Shown here piece after piece: positions 8,461 to 16,164 of a DNA stretch of 64,000 nucleotides. Each line of letters begins with the position of its first letter. Positions within the stretch are counted from its first letter, which is position 1. The translations under genes were made by a program, and so were the position numbers. Under the pieces are notes generated by a model. The model worked only from the letters and a program-made list of their open reading frames with translations, ran no database searches and had not been told where the DNA came from. The DNA comes from Ruminococcaceae bacterium UBA1425 (lineage in GTDB: Bacteria > Bacillota > Clostridia > Oscillospirales > Acutalibacteraceae). Location: contig DCUB01000061.1 of NCBI GenBank assembly GCA_002329365.1, forward strand, positions 1-64,000, read 5' to 3'.

Positions 8461-8555
8461 GCTGTATCAGACAAAATAACGGTCAGGACAAATCCCTGCG
8501 TGATGATTTCCTACGCAGGGTGTGGTTCTGACCGTTTTGTAAACTCTGATACAGC
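8461..8555. other. 95-bp imperfect inverted repeat between convergent genes
   Basis: Outer arms GCTGTATCAG (8461-8470) and CTGATACAGC (8546-8555), middle arms ACAAAATAACGGTCAG / CTGACCGTTTTGT, inner arms CCCTGCGT / ACGCAGGG. The whole segment folds on itself. It sits between the 3' ends of the zinc-ribbon gene and rnfB. It may act as a two-way terminator, or it may be a small inverted-repeat element; the sequence alone does not decide. Confidence 0.6.
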
Positions 8556-8565
8556 CTCGCTGTTT

Positions 8566-9393
8566 TTATATTGCCCTGTAAGCCTCAAAGCGCTTCATAT
8601 CGAGCAGATCTATGCTTTTTACGGGGCAAACTTCTGTACATTTGCCGCAGCCGGTGCACTTGTCATAGTCTACCTTGGCACAGAAATTTGTGACCGAAAC
8701 CGCGCCTACCTCGCAGACCTTGACGCATTTCATACAGCCAATACAGCCTGCCTTGCACTGCTTTCTCGTCTGCGCACCCTTTTCATGGTTGGCACACAGC
8801 ACAGCCGCCTTTGGCTTTGTTAAAGGCAGCATATCGATAATACCCTTCGGGCAGGTATTTACGCACGCCCTGCATGCACGGCAGAGAGCGGGGTTTACCC
8901 TCGCTATCCCGTCGCATAGGCTTATAGCTCCGAAAGGACACGCCTTTACGCAGTCGCCGAAGCCTACGCAGCCGTATATGCACGCCTTGGGGCCTCCGAA
9001 AACCTGGGCGGCCATGCGGCAGCTCTCAACGCCGCTGTAAACAAGCTTGTCAACCGAATTGTGACGGTTTCCCTGGCAGAGGACAACGGCGGTCATCGGC
9101 TCGACGTCGCCTGCCTCAAGCCCCGACACCTCGGCAATTTTCAGGGACGTTTCCTTCCCGCCGGGCGCGCACAGCGTTGTGTCTGTTGTTTCGCCGCCCG
9201 ACAAAGCCGCGGCGTAGCCGTCGCAGCCGGAAAATCCGCACGCGCCGCAGTTGGCTCCGGGCAGACATTCTCTGATTTTCTCGGCTTTTTCGTCGACCGG
9301 CACAGCCATTACCTTAGACGCAATGGCAAGCCCCAGACCCGAAATAAGGCCTATGGCGGATACTAATATGACGGCAAGTAAAATCGTATTCAT
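8566..9393 (-). CDS. rnfB: Rnf complex iron-sulfur subunit B
   Basis: 275 residues. An N-terminal membrane anchor (ILLAVILVSAIGLISGLGLAIA) is followed by the 4Fe-4S motif CLPGANCGACGFSGC that marks RnfB, then three bacterial ferredoxin-type 4Fe-4S motif groups (CVGFGDCVKACP; CRACRACVNTCP; CIGCMKCVKVC and CTGCGKCTEVCP). RnfB is the entry point for electrons from reduced ferredoxin. It is the last gene of the rnfCDGEAB operon, 16 bases after rnfA. The multi-cluster form is the one seen in Clostridia and acetogens rather than the shorter proteobacterial protein. Confidence 0.96.
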   Translation of the reverse strand: MNTILLAVILVSAIGLISGLGLAIASKVMAVPVDEKAEKIRECLPGANCGACGFSGCDGYAAALSGGETTDTTLCAPGGKETSLKIAEVSGLEAGDVEPMTAVVLCQGNRHNSVDKLVYSGVESCRMAAQVFGGPKACIYGCVGFGDCVKACPFGAISLCDGIARVNPALCRACRACVNTCPKGIIDMLPLTKPKAAVLCANHEKGAQTRKQCKAGCIGCMKCVKVCEVGAVSVTNFCAKVDYDKCTGCGKCTEVCPVKSIDLLDMKRFEAYRAI

Positions 9394-9409
9394 TATTCAT
9401 TCCCTCCCG

Positions 9410-10018
9410 TCATCCGAAAATATTTTCGACGATTCCGCCGAAGCCTAAAAACGAAACGGAAACGAGTGAGGCGGCTATAAGCGTTATCGGCAGCCCCTGT
9501 AAGAACTTCGGTATATCGCAGGACTCCATTTTGCTCCTGACGCCCGCGAACATTACCATGGCGAGCATGAAGCCCAAGCCTCCTCCGACAGAGTTGAACA
9601 TTGACGCCGCGAAGCCGAAAGACGGCTCGGCGCCGGCTCTTTCGACGTTTAACAGCACAACGCCAAGGACTGCGCAGTTTGTCGTTATAAGAGGCAGATA
9701 AATCCCCAACGCGCTGTAAAGTGATGGAATGTATTTTTTTAATACTGTCTCGACAAACTGGACGAGCACGGCAATAACAAGGATAAATACAATGGTCTGG
9801 AGGTAGCCGAGCCCCTTTGGCTCAAGCAGATAGGCGTTAATGGGATATGTAACGGCGGTTGACATCGCCATGACGAATATTACGGCTAAAGACATTCCCG
9901 TTGCCGTTTTGAGCTTTTTTGAAACTCCGAGGAAGGGGCAGATGCCGAGAAACTTTGAAAGCACGAAGTTGTTTGTGAGAATAGCTGTGAGCAATATCGA
10001 AATATAATACTTAGTCAT
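9410..10018 (-). CDS. rnfA: Rnf complex membrane subunit A
   Basis: 202 residues, six predicted membrane helices. The opening ILLTAILTNNFVLSKFLGICPFLGVS and the segment IYLPLITTNCAVLGVVLLN are signatures of RnfA/NqrE. Two conserved cysteines in these half-membrane helices (in GICPF and TNCAV) hold the intramembrane 2Fe-2S cluster shared with RnfE, as known for Nqr/Rnf structures. Its ATG overlaps the rnfE stop codon as TAATG, so translation is coupled. Confidence 0.96.
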   Translation of the reverse strand: MTKYYISILLTAILTNNFVLSKFLGICPFLGVSKKLKTATGMSLAVIFVMAMSTAVTYPINAYLLEPKGLGYLQTIVFILVIAVLVQFVETVLKKYIPSLYSALGIYLPLITTNCAVLGVVLLNVERAGAEPSFGFAASMFNSVGGGLGFMLAMVMFAGVRSKMESCDIPKFLQGLPITLIAASLVSVSFLGFGGIVENIFG

Positions 10019-10824
10019 TACGCGTCGCCTCCCGTCGTATTTGCCGTTGCCTGAGCCGGCTGTTTTTCGGCGCAGTCTCCAGCTTCGTCCCTTGCTATAA
10101 GCGAGCAGGAGCCGGACATCGGGCAGGAGTCGCAGCCGCGAAGCTCCGCTTTCGGCTTTCCCTTGCCCTCGGCGATTTTATTTGAAACCGCCATCAGCAG
10201 TCCGAAGGTGAAGAATCCGCCCGGAGCGAGGATTAATATAAGTATCGGTTCGATATGTAGCGACTCGGGCAGGCGCGAGAATATCTCGATGCCCGTAAAG
10301 GAAGTAATACCGAACAGATTAAGAAGGCTGTCGGCCCCGGAGAAAAGTGTGCCGTTGCCGAAAAATTCTCTTATAGTCGCCATGCAGAGCAGCGCGGCAG
10401 TAAAGCCGATACCCATGCCGATACCATCGACAGCAGAAGCGGCGACAGAGTTTTTGCCGGCGAACGCCTCGGCTCTGCCGAGGATAATGCAGTTGACTAC
10501 AATAAGCGGCAGATAAACACCGAGTGCGGAGTCAAGCGCAGGAACAAACGCCTTGACGAGCATCTGAACTATGGTGACGAACGACGCTATTACGACTATG
10601 TAAGCGGGAATTCTGACCTTTGACGGAATAACGCGCCGGAGCATTGAAATTGCGATGTTTGAACACACAAGGACTATCATCGCCGAAATTCCCATGCCGA
10701 TGGAGTTTGTCATCGACGTGGAGATGGCGAGCGTGGGGCAGGTGCCGAGCACAAGACGAAGCACGGGATTTTCAACAAGAAGACCCTTTGTAAATTCCTT
10801 GCGTAGAGTTGTTTTCTCAGCCAT
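10018..10824 (-). CDS. rnfE: Rnf complex membrane subunit E
   Basis: 268 residues, multi-pass, paralogous to RnfA. The LVLGTCPTLAISTSMTNSIGMG and VYLPLIVVNCIILGRAEAFA segments supply the other two cysteines of the intramembrane cluster. The cytoplasmic tail has an extra Cys-rich end (CDSCPMSGSC) not needed for function in most homologues. The ATG at 10824 has AAGGAGG nine bases upstream and overlaps the end of rnfG by eight bases. Confidence 0.95.
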   Translation of the reverse strand: MAEKTTLRKEFTKGLLVENPVLRLVLGTCPTLAISTSMTNSIGMGISAMIVLVCSNIAISMLRRVIPSKVRIPAYIVVIASFVTIVQMLVKAFVPALDSALGVYLPLIVVNCIILGRAEAFAGKNSVAASAVDGIGMGIGFTAALLCMATIREFFGNGTLFSGADSLLNLFGITSFTGIEIFSRLPESLHIEPILILILAPGGFFTFGLLMAVSNKIAEGKGKPKAELRGCDSCPMSGSCSLIARDEAGDCAEKQPAQATANTTGGDA

Positions 10825-11395
10825 TGCCGCCCACCTCCTTAGCATTGGCGTAAAGCTCCAAAGCGAGGTTGACGGCGTTCGTAACCGCCCTTGACGTTAT
10901 CGTCGCACCCGTCATGGCGTCGATGCCGTTTTCGGCTTTGTTGCCGACTGTCGAAACGCCTATAACTCCGCTCTTTCCTATATACTGGTTTCTGAAGCTT
11001 TCCTTCTGGGCGTTCATGCCGAGCCCCGCCGTTTCGTTAAGCACAAGCGTTGTGACGCCTGTAACAGTGCCGGAGGTATCGACACCCGTCATTAAAACGA
11101 CGTCGCCGCCGTAGCCCTTGGCAGAGGTAGTAAACGTGTATCCGGCGATATTGCCGTTTTCGTCATAGCCTATGTAATAACTGTATTGTTTGCCGTCGAC
11201 GGATAAGGTTTTGGCGTTGCTGAATGTGTCGGCGTCCGGCAAAACCTCTGCGCGGGACTTTTTCTCCGTTTCAGCCGTGAGGGTTTCAATCTTCGGGGCT
11301 GTGACTTTGTCAGTCAGCGCGAGCAGGAACGTAGCGACAAGACATATAACGAAGAGCACTACAGTCGGAACAATAATTTCCTTTAAGTTTTTCAT
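10817..11395 (-). CDS. rnfG: Rnf complex FMN-binding subunit G
   Basis: 192 residues. One N-terminal membrane helix (IIVPTVVLFVICLVATFLLAL) anchors an extracytoplasmic FMN-binding domain. The motif DAMTGATITS carries Thr165, the position that takes covalent FMN through a phosphoester bond, normally attached by ApbE. No apbE gene is in this window, so it must be elsewhere. It overlaps rnfD by four bases upstream and rnfE by eight downstream. Confidence 0.95.
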   Translation of the reverse strand: MKNLKEIIVPTVVLFVICLVATFLLALTDKVTAPKIETLTAETEKKSRAEVLPDADTFSNAKTLSVDGKQYSYYIGYDENGNIAGYTFTTSAKGYGGDVVLMTGVDTSGTVTGVTTLVLNETAGLGMNAQKESFRNQYIGKSGVIGVSTVGNKAENGIDAMTGATITSRAVTNAVNLALELYANAKEVGGNG

Positions 11396-12426
11396 GCCTT
11401 TGCCGCCTCCTTTTCCGCGGCAGCTTCCGCGCCTTCTTTTTTCTTGCCGGATTTCTTTTCCTTAACAACTCCGAACGGTGTGGGAGCCGTTAATCTGTCG
11501 ATATGCGGAACAAGTATGTTCATTAAAATAATCGAGAACGAAACGCCCTCAGTCATGTTGCCGAACACCCTTATGACCGACGTTATAAGGCCGCAGCCGA
11601 CTGCAAAAATTATTTTGCCCTTTATGCTGAGCGGCGAGGTTGCGTAGTCGGTCGCCATAAAAATGGCGCCGAGCAGCAGTCCGCCGCCGAGAAGCTGATA
11701 AAGCGTGAAGGTAAGAGCGTTTTCCTGTGTTGCCGCTCCGTATATGAGCATAAATACCGCAACCGTTCCCACGAAGAAGAACGGGATAACGGGGATAACA
11801 ACGCCCCTTACGGTGAGGTAAAGCCCGCCGAGTATAAGAGCGAAGGCGCACGCCTCGCCTATGCAGCCGGGGCGCGCGAAAAACATCTGGAAAAGCGTGG
11901 GCAGCTCCTTTGCCCCATCGCCGAGAGCGGCAAGCGGCGTAGCTGCCGAAAGCGCGTCGATGTTGTCGTTGCGCCACGCGAAGGCGTTTGCCCAGCCCGA
12001 CAGCATTTCGGCGGGGAAGGACACCATAAGCACAATGCGGGCAAGAAGCGCAGGGTTTACAAAGTTCTGACCGATGCCGCCGAACATCTGCTTTACGACG
12101 ACTATGGCTATAACAGAGCCGAACGCGGCCATCCACAGCGGAATTGTTGACGGCAGGTTAAACGCGAGTATAACTCCCGTAACAACGGCGCTCAGGTCGC
12201 CCAAGGTGTTGCTCCGTTTCATTGCCCTGCGGGAAAGGTACTCTGACAAAACGCAAAAACCGACTGTTACTCCGGTTACAGCCAGCACGCGCGGGCCGAA
12301 AATCAACACTCCCGCGACAAGGGAGGGGATGAGCGCTATAATAACGTCGAGCATAATGCGCGACGTTGTCGCCGGAGACTTTATGTGCGGCGACGCGCTT
12401 GCCGTCAGTAATCTTTCATCGCTCAT
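11392..12426 (-). CDS. rnfD: Rnf complex membrane subunit D
   Basis: 344 residues with many membrane helices. FNLPSTIPLWMAAFGSVIAIVVVKQMFGGIGQNFVNPALLAR is the family core (given in two parts: FNLPSTIPLWM and GGIGQNFVNPALLAR). The covalent FMN site is DALSAATPLA with Thr163; the usual motif is S-G-A-T, so the Gly is replaced by Ala here. A basic tail rich in Lys/Glu closes the protein. It overlaps rnfC by four bases. Confidence 0.95.
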   Translation of the reverse strand: MSDERLLTASASPHIKSPATTSRIMLDVIIALIPSLVAGVLIFGPRVLAVTGVTVGFCVLSEYLSRRAMKRSNTLGDLSAVVTGVILAFNLPSTIPLWMAAFGSVIAIVVVKQMFGGIGQNFVNPALLARIVLMVSFPAEMLSGWANAFAWRNDNIDALSAATPLAALGDGAKELPTLFQMFFARPGCIGEACAFALILGGLYLTVRGVVIPVIPFFFVGTVAVFMLIYGAATQENALTFTLYQLLGGGLLLGAIFMATDYATSPLSIKGKIIFAVGCGLITSVIRVFGNMTEGVSFSIILMNILVPHIDRLTAPTPFGVVKEKKSGKKKEGAEAAAEKEAAKA

Positions 12427-13766
12427 TTTTTGTCACCGGCTTCCTTAATAAGATGTTTCGCGAGACGCATTGTCTGAACAAGAGGCTTACCTGCGGGGCA
12501 GGAATAGGCGCAGCTTCCGCATTCCATGCAAATCATGGCGCCCGACGTCTCAAGCCCTTCGATGTCGTTGATTTTAGCGTACCTTTCAATGACGGTGGGC
12601 TGAAGGCCGAACGGACACGCGAAGGCGCAGCGCCCGCAGCGTATGCAGTCGCCCTCCTTTTTAAGCATGTCCGACTCTGAAAAGGCGAGCAGCGCGTTGT
12701 TTTGTTTTAAAATCGGCAAATCGGTGCCTATGACGGCAAGCCCCATCATGGGACCGCCCGTTATAATCTTTTTCGGTTCCTTTTTAAAGCCGCCGCAGAA
12801 GTCGAAAATTTCGCCTATGTTCGTTCCGATAGGAACGCGGACGTTTTTGGGATTCGCAACGGCGGAGCCGTCGACGGTAAGCGAGCGGCTCACAAGCGGC
12901 TTGCCTGTTTTGAGGTAGCGCGCGACAAACGCGACGGAGCCGACGTTCATCACTAAGCAGCCGACGTCGGACGGCAGCTTTCCGGGCGGAACCTGTCTTC
13001 CCGTCGCCGACTGTATCATGACCTTTTCCGCCCCCTGCGGATAGCGTGAGGTCAATGTCATTACCTTTATCTCGTCGACGCCCTCGTCCTCCTTCGAGGC
13101 AATCGAGGAAAGCACCTCAATGGCGTCGGGCTTGTTGTTTTCCACCGCTATAATAACATTCGGGATATTAAGCAGCTCCTTGATGGTTTTAATGCTCGAA
13201 AGGATGTCCCATGAGTTTTCGATGCATTCGCGGTAATCGACGGTTATGTAAGGCTCGCATTCGGCTGCGTTTACAATAAGCGTGTCGATTTTCCCCTCGG
13301 GGAAGGAAAGCTTGACGTGCGTCGGGAAGCCGGCGCCGCCCAGACCCACAAGGCCGGAGCTTCTGATAGCCTTTAAAAAGTCTTCACGTGTTTCAACCTT
13401 CGGCGGCTCTATGCCCTCCCAAAGCCTCATCTCGCCGTCGGACTCAATCGTGACGGCTTTTGAAATATTGCCGTTTGGAAGCTTAATCTCGCCTACTGAC
13501 GAAACCCTCCCGGAAACGGAGGCGTGTATCGGCGCGCTGACGAACGCGGTGCTGTCGCCTATCAGTTGCCCCACCGAAACGTTGTCGCCGACGTTTACGA
13601 CGGGGGCGCACGGGGCGCCTATATGCATCTGCATAGGTATTACGACCCTTGAGGGAACGGGAATGCGGACAGTTTCAAGGGCGGCGGTGTTTTTGTTGTG
13701 TGACACACGCACGCCGCCGCGCACCCTCTTAACGGCCGTCAGAACGCCGCTTGTTTTCTGACCCAT
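12423..13766 (-). CDS. rnfC: Rnf complex NADH-side subunit C
   Basis: 447 residues. A lipoyl-like N-terminal domain, a NAD/FMN-binding domain homologous to NuoF (SGLVGLGGAGFPTHVK), an SLBB-like region, and two 4Fe-4S motifs: Cys374, 377, 380, 384 and Cys413, 416, 419, 423. RnfC passes electrons to NAD+. It is the first gene of the operon behind a strong promoter. The spacing from GGAG to the ATG is about 13 bases, rather long, yet no better start is in frame. Confidence 0.96.
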   Translation of the reverse strand: MGQKTSGVLTAVKRVRGGVRVSHNKNTAALETVRIPVPSRVVIPMQMHIGAPCAPVVNVGDNVSVGQLIGDSTAFVSAPIHASVSGRVSSVGEIKLPNGNISKAVTIESDGEMRLWEGIEPPKVETREDFLKAIRSSGLVGLGGAGFPTHVKLSFPEGKIDTLIVNAAECEPYITVDYRECIENSWDILSSIKTIKELLNIPNVIIAVENNKPDAIEVLSSIASKEDEGVDEIKVMTLTSRYPQGAEKVMIQSATGRQVPPGKLPSDVGCLVMNVGSVAFVARYLKTGKPLVSRSLTVDGSAVANPKNVRVPIGTNIGEIFDFCGGFKKEPKKIITGGPMMGLAVIGTDLPILKQNNALLAFSESDMLKKEGDCIRCGRCAFACPFGLQPTVIERYAKINDIEGLETSGAMICMECGSCAYSCPAGKPLVQTMRLAKHLIKEAGDKK

Positions 13767-13828
13767 TAAAGAACGACATCTCCTTTGCTGAAGTTATATG
13801 TCAATAGTTTTCGCAATTAGACAAATAC

Positions 13829-13857
13829 ATTATATAAGAATACCGAAATTTTATCAA
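13829..13857 (-). promoter_or_regulatory. sigma-A promoter of the rnf operon
   Basis: Read leftward: TTGATA at 13857-13852, 17-bp spacer, TATAAT at 13834-13829. The transcript would begin about 55 bases upstream of rnfC. Confidence 0.8.
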
Positions 13858-13890
13858 GGGCAAATGTTACGTTTTATGACAAAAACATGA

Positions 13891-13919
13891 TTGTATCCCG
13901 GCGCGCGATATGGTATTAT
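13891..13919 (+). promoter_or_regulatory. sigma-A promoter of the lipoprotein gene
   Basis: TTGTAT at 13891-13896, 17-bp GC-rich spacer, TATTAT at 13914-13919. It is divergent to the rnf promoter. Confidence 0.6.
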
Positions 13920-14039
13920 TTATATCGGTGCCGAACGATACGCATAAAAGAATTTTTGCCGGAAATCAGGATATCGGCGCATAATATGTTGCGAAGCGGT
14001 TTTTCCGGCTTATACGCAAACGAACAGGAGAAGTGAAAG

Positions 14040-14801
14040 ATGAAAAAATACGCAAGGCTGTCAGCCGTATTTCTGATGCTTGCCGCGGCGCTCCTATTGA
14101 CTTCCTGTGCCGGCGTTTCGGGCGGCGAAAAAAGCGCGAGCGAGCTTATAAATGAAAAAATAGGTATGATAAACACGGACGTTAACGGTTTTTACGAGGT
14201 CTCCGACGTTTGCCGCTCGATAAACGAGGTGTTCAACGACATAGAGGCCCGGGGAAACACAGACGGAGTGTACGTTGACCAGCTTCTGAATAAAGTCACG
14301 GGCTTTTACAACACATATCAGCTTATGACGGAGGAGGCTGACGAGGCTATAAGCGTAATAGGCTCGATTTTTTCCGCCGAAACATCCGGGCGCGTAACAC
14401 AACTGTTGCTCGAAGCCGACAGAAACGGTGCGCTTAGAGTTGACGAGGACGAGTTTCTTGACATATTGTCAGTAATATCGCAGGACTATTCTGCGTTTAC
14501 CGCTCTTGACCCGGAAAACGCCTATTTTACCGTTGAGAAATACTCATATGCCGATTTTGCTAAAAAGGTTGAAACAGCCCTTTTCAGCATGAACTCCGCG
14601 TTTGACTATTACGGGGATAACAGCATAGATACGGCACAAAAGCTGACGGAGTTTAAAAGAGATATTTCCGATTCATTAAACGCCATGGCGGATATTGCAA
14701 AAATGCATGCCGAAACGCTCGACATCATGAGCAGGGACGGCGAAACGGTTTTGACCTTAATCGACAGAAAAAACGAGCATCTTCCCGATAATCCAGAGTA
14801 A
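14040..14801 (+). CDS. predicted lipoprotein of unknown function
   Basis: 253 residues. The N-terminus is a type II signal peptide: MKKYARLSAVFLMLAAALLL followed by the lipobox LTSC, with cysteine at about residue 23 becoming the lipidated end. The remainder is mostly helical and acidic (ELINEKIGMINTDVNGFYEV; repeated Asp/Glu/Ala stretches), with no recognised catalytic motif. ACAGGAGA precedes the ATG. It has its own promoter and a clear terminator, so it is a single-gene unit beside the divergent rnf operon. I do not recognise the family. Confidence 0.75.
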   Translation: MKKYARLSAVFLMLAAALLLTSCAGVSGGEKSASELINEKIGMINTDVNGFYEVSDVCRSINEVFNDIEARGNTDGVYVDQLLNKVTGFYNTYQLMTEEADEAISVIGSIFSAETSGRVTQLLLEADRNGALRVDEDEFLDILSVISQDYSAFTALDPENAYFTVEKYSYADFAKKVETALFSMNSAFDYYGDNSIDTAQKLTEFKRDISDSLNAMADIAKMHAETLDIMSRDGETVLTLIDRKNEHLPDNPE

Positions 14802-14823
14802 AAGCTGTCCGTACCTCTACATT

Positions 14824-14862
14824 AAATATCACAACGGGTATAAACCGTTGTGATATTTTTGT
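14824..14862 (+). terminator. intrinsic terminator after the lipoprotein gene
   Basis: Perfect 14-bp stem AAATATCACAACGG (14824-14837) / CCGTTGTGATATTT (14845-14858), 7-base loop, then a T-rich run to 14867. Confidence 0.9.
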
Positions 14863-14919
14863 TTTTATAAAACCGCAGGGAATAGACCTAACCGCTTTTG
14901 CAGTTACATACATTCGTAG

Positions 14920-14939
14920 GGAACGGTCTTGACCGTTCC
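14920..14939. repeat. GGAACGG-family palindrome
   Basis: GGAACGGTC (14920-14928), TT, GACCGTTCC (14931-14939); second perfect copy of the core seen at 8337-8362. It lies between the convergent lipoprotein and alr genes. Confidence 0.8.
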
Positions 14940-14979
14940 GAAAGACAACGGAAAAACACAGGAGTGAACGCAACCGGTG

Positions 14980-16164
14980 TTATGATGAAATATAATCGGT
15001 TATCGATTCTATCTCGTCGTGACGCATATATATGCGCGGAACCCTTTTGCTTATGTTGCATATAAGCTCGTAGTTCACCGTGCCGAGCTTTTCCGCCAGA
15101 GTGTCGACGCTGATTTCAGCGTCGCCGCTTTTGCCGAAAACAGTTACTGTTTTTCCCTCGCTTACGTCAAGCCCCGTCACGTCGAGCATGCACTGGTCCA
15201 TGCATATTTTGCCTATTATGGGCGTGCGCTTGCCGTCGCAAAGCATGTAGTAGCCCGAAAGCGCTCTCGGATAGCCGTCGGCGTAGCCCACGGCCACCGT
15301 TGCTATTTTTGTTTCGTCACGCGTCGTCGTATATGTTCTTCCGTAGCTGACGGGGGTGTCGGCGCTTACCGTTTTTATCATCGAAATTACTGTTTTCAGC
15401 GTCATAACGGGCAAAAGTCCGAGTGCGCTTTTAATTTTTTCGGAAGGGTAAAGGCCGAAAAGGATTATGCCGACGCGCACCATGTCAAGGTGCATTTCGG
15501 GATAAAGCAGTGTGGCGGCAGAATTGCAGCAGTGACGAAAATCAAACTCTATTCCGAGCCGGCGAAGCCGCTCCATAATGTCAAGAAAAAGCTCGAATTG
15601 CAGGCGCGTGAAAAGCTCGCCCTCCTCCGCCTCGTCGGCGGAGGCGAAGTGCGTAAAAATGCCCTCGCGGTAAAGATTCGGCAGCGAGCAGACCTCCGCA
15701 ATCTCGTCGACAGAACGGCTGTCAAGCCCGTTGTCATGATACGAAAAGCCTAACCTTGACATGCCTGTGTCCACCTTGATATGGACGCAGACCTCTACGC
15801 CCTCCTCCGCGGCGTATTTTGAAAGCGCCTGCCCGTATGATAAATTGAATACCGTCTGAGATATGTTGTTCAGAGCAAGCTGCGAAGCGTATTCGGGGGG
15901 AGTGTAGCCGAGTATGAGTATAGGCTTGTCGTCGCATACAGCGCGTACCTGAAGCGCTTCTTCAAGGTTTGACACGCCGAACCAGTCGCAGCCGTTGTTT
16001 CTCAGCTCGTTGACCACACGCTCGTAGCCGTGACCGTAGGCGTCGGCCTTTACAATAGCCATGATTTTTGAAGCGGGCTCTACGCGCTCGCGGATTGCCT
16101 CGAAATTCGATTTCAGCGCGTCAAGGTCTATCTGCGCCCAGGAGCGCTTGAAGAATTTATTCAT
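14980..16164 (-). CDS. alr: alanine racemase
   Basis: 394 residues, PLP-dependent interconversion of L- and D-alanine for peptidoglycan. The N-terminal TIM barrel carries Lys39 in MAIVKADAYGHG, the Schiff-base lysine; RLGFSYHDNG and MVRVGIILFGLYP follow; the C-terminal beta-domain has the CMDQCMLDVT stretch, and the catalytic tyrosine is in the PVSYGRTYTT region. Full length. Its start overlaps the preceding radical SAM gene by eight bases, so it is the last gene of a five-gene operon rather than sitting with other wall genes. It may be the housekeeping racemase or may supply D-Ala to that operon's pathway. Confidence 0.95.
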   Translation of the reverse strand: MNKFFKRSWAQIDLDALKSNFEAIRERVEPASKIMAIVKADAYGHGYERVVNELRNNGCDWFGVSNLEEALQVRAVCDDKPILILGYTPPEYASQLALNNISQTVFNLSYGQALSKYAAEEGVEVCVHIKVDTGMSRLGFSYHDNGLDSRSVDEIAEVCSLPNLYREGIFTHFASADEAEEGELFTRLQFELFLDIMERLRRLGIEFDFRHCCNSAATLLYPEMHLDMVRVGIILFGLYPSEKIKSALGLLPVMTLKTVISMIKTVSADTPVSYGRTYTTTRDETKIATVAVGYADGYPRALSGYYMLCDGKRTPIIGKICMDQCMLDVTGLDVSEGKTVTVFGKSGDAEISVDTLAEKLGTVNYELICNISKRVPRIYMRHDEIESITDYISS

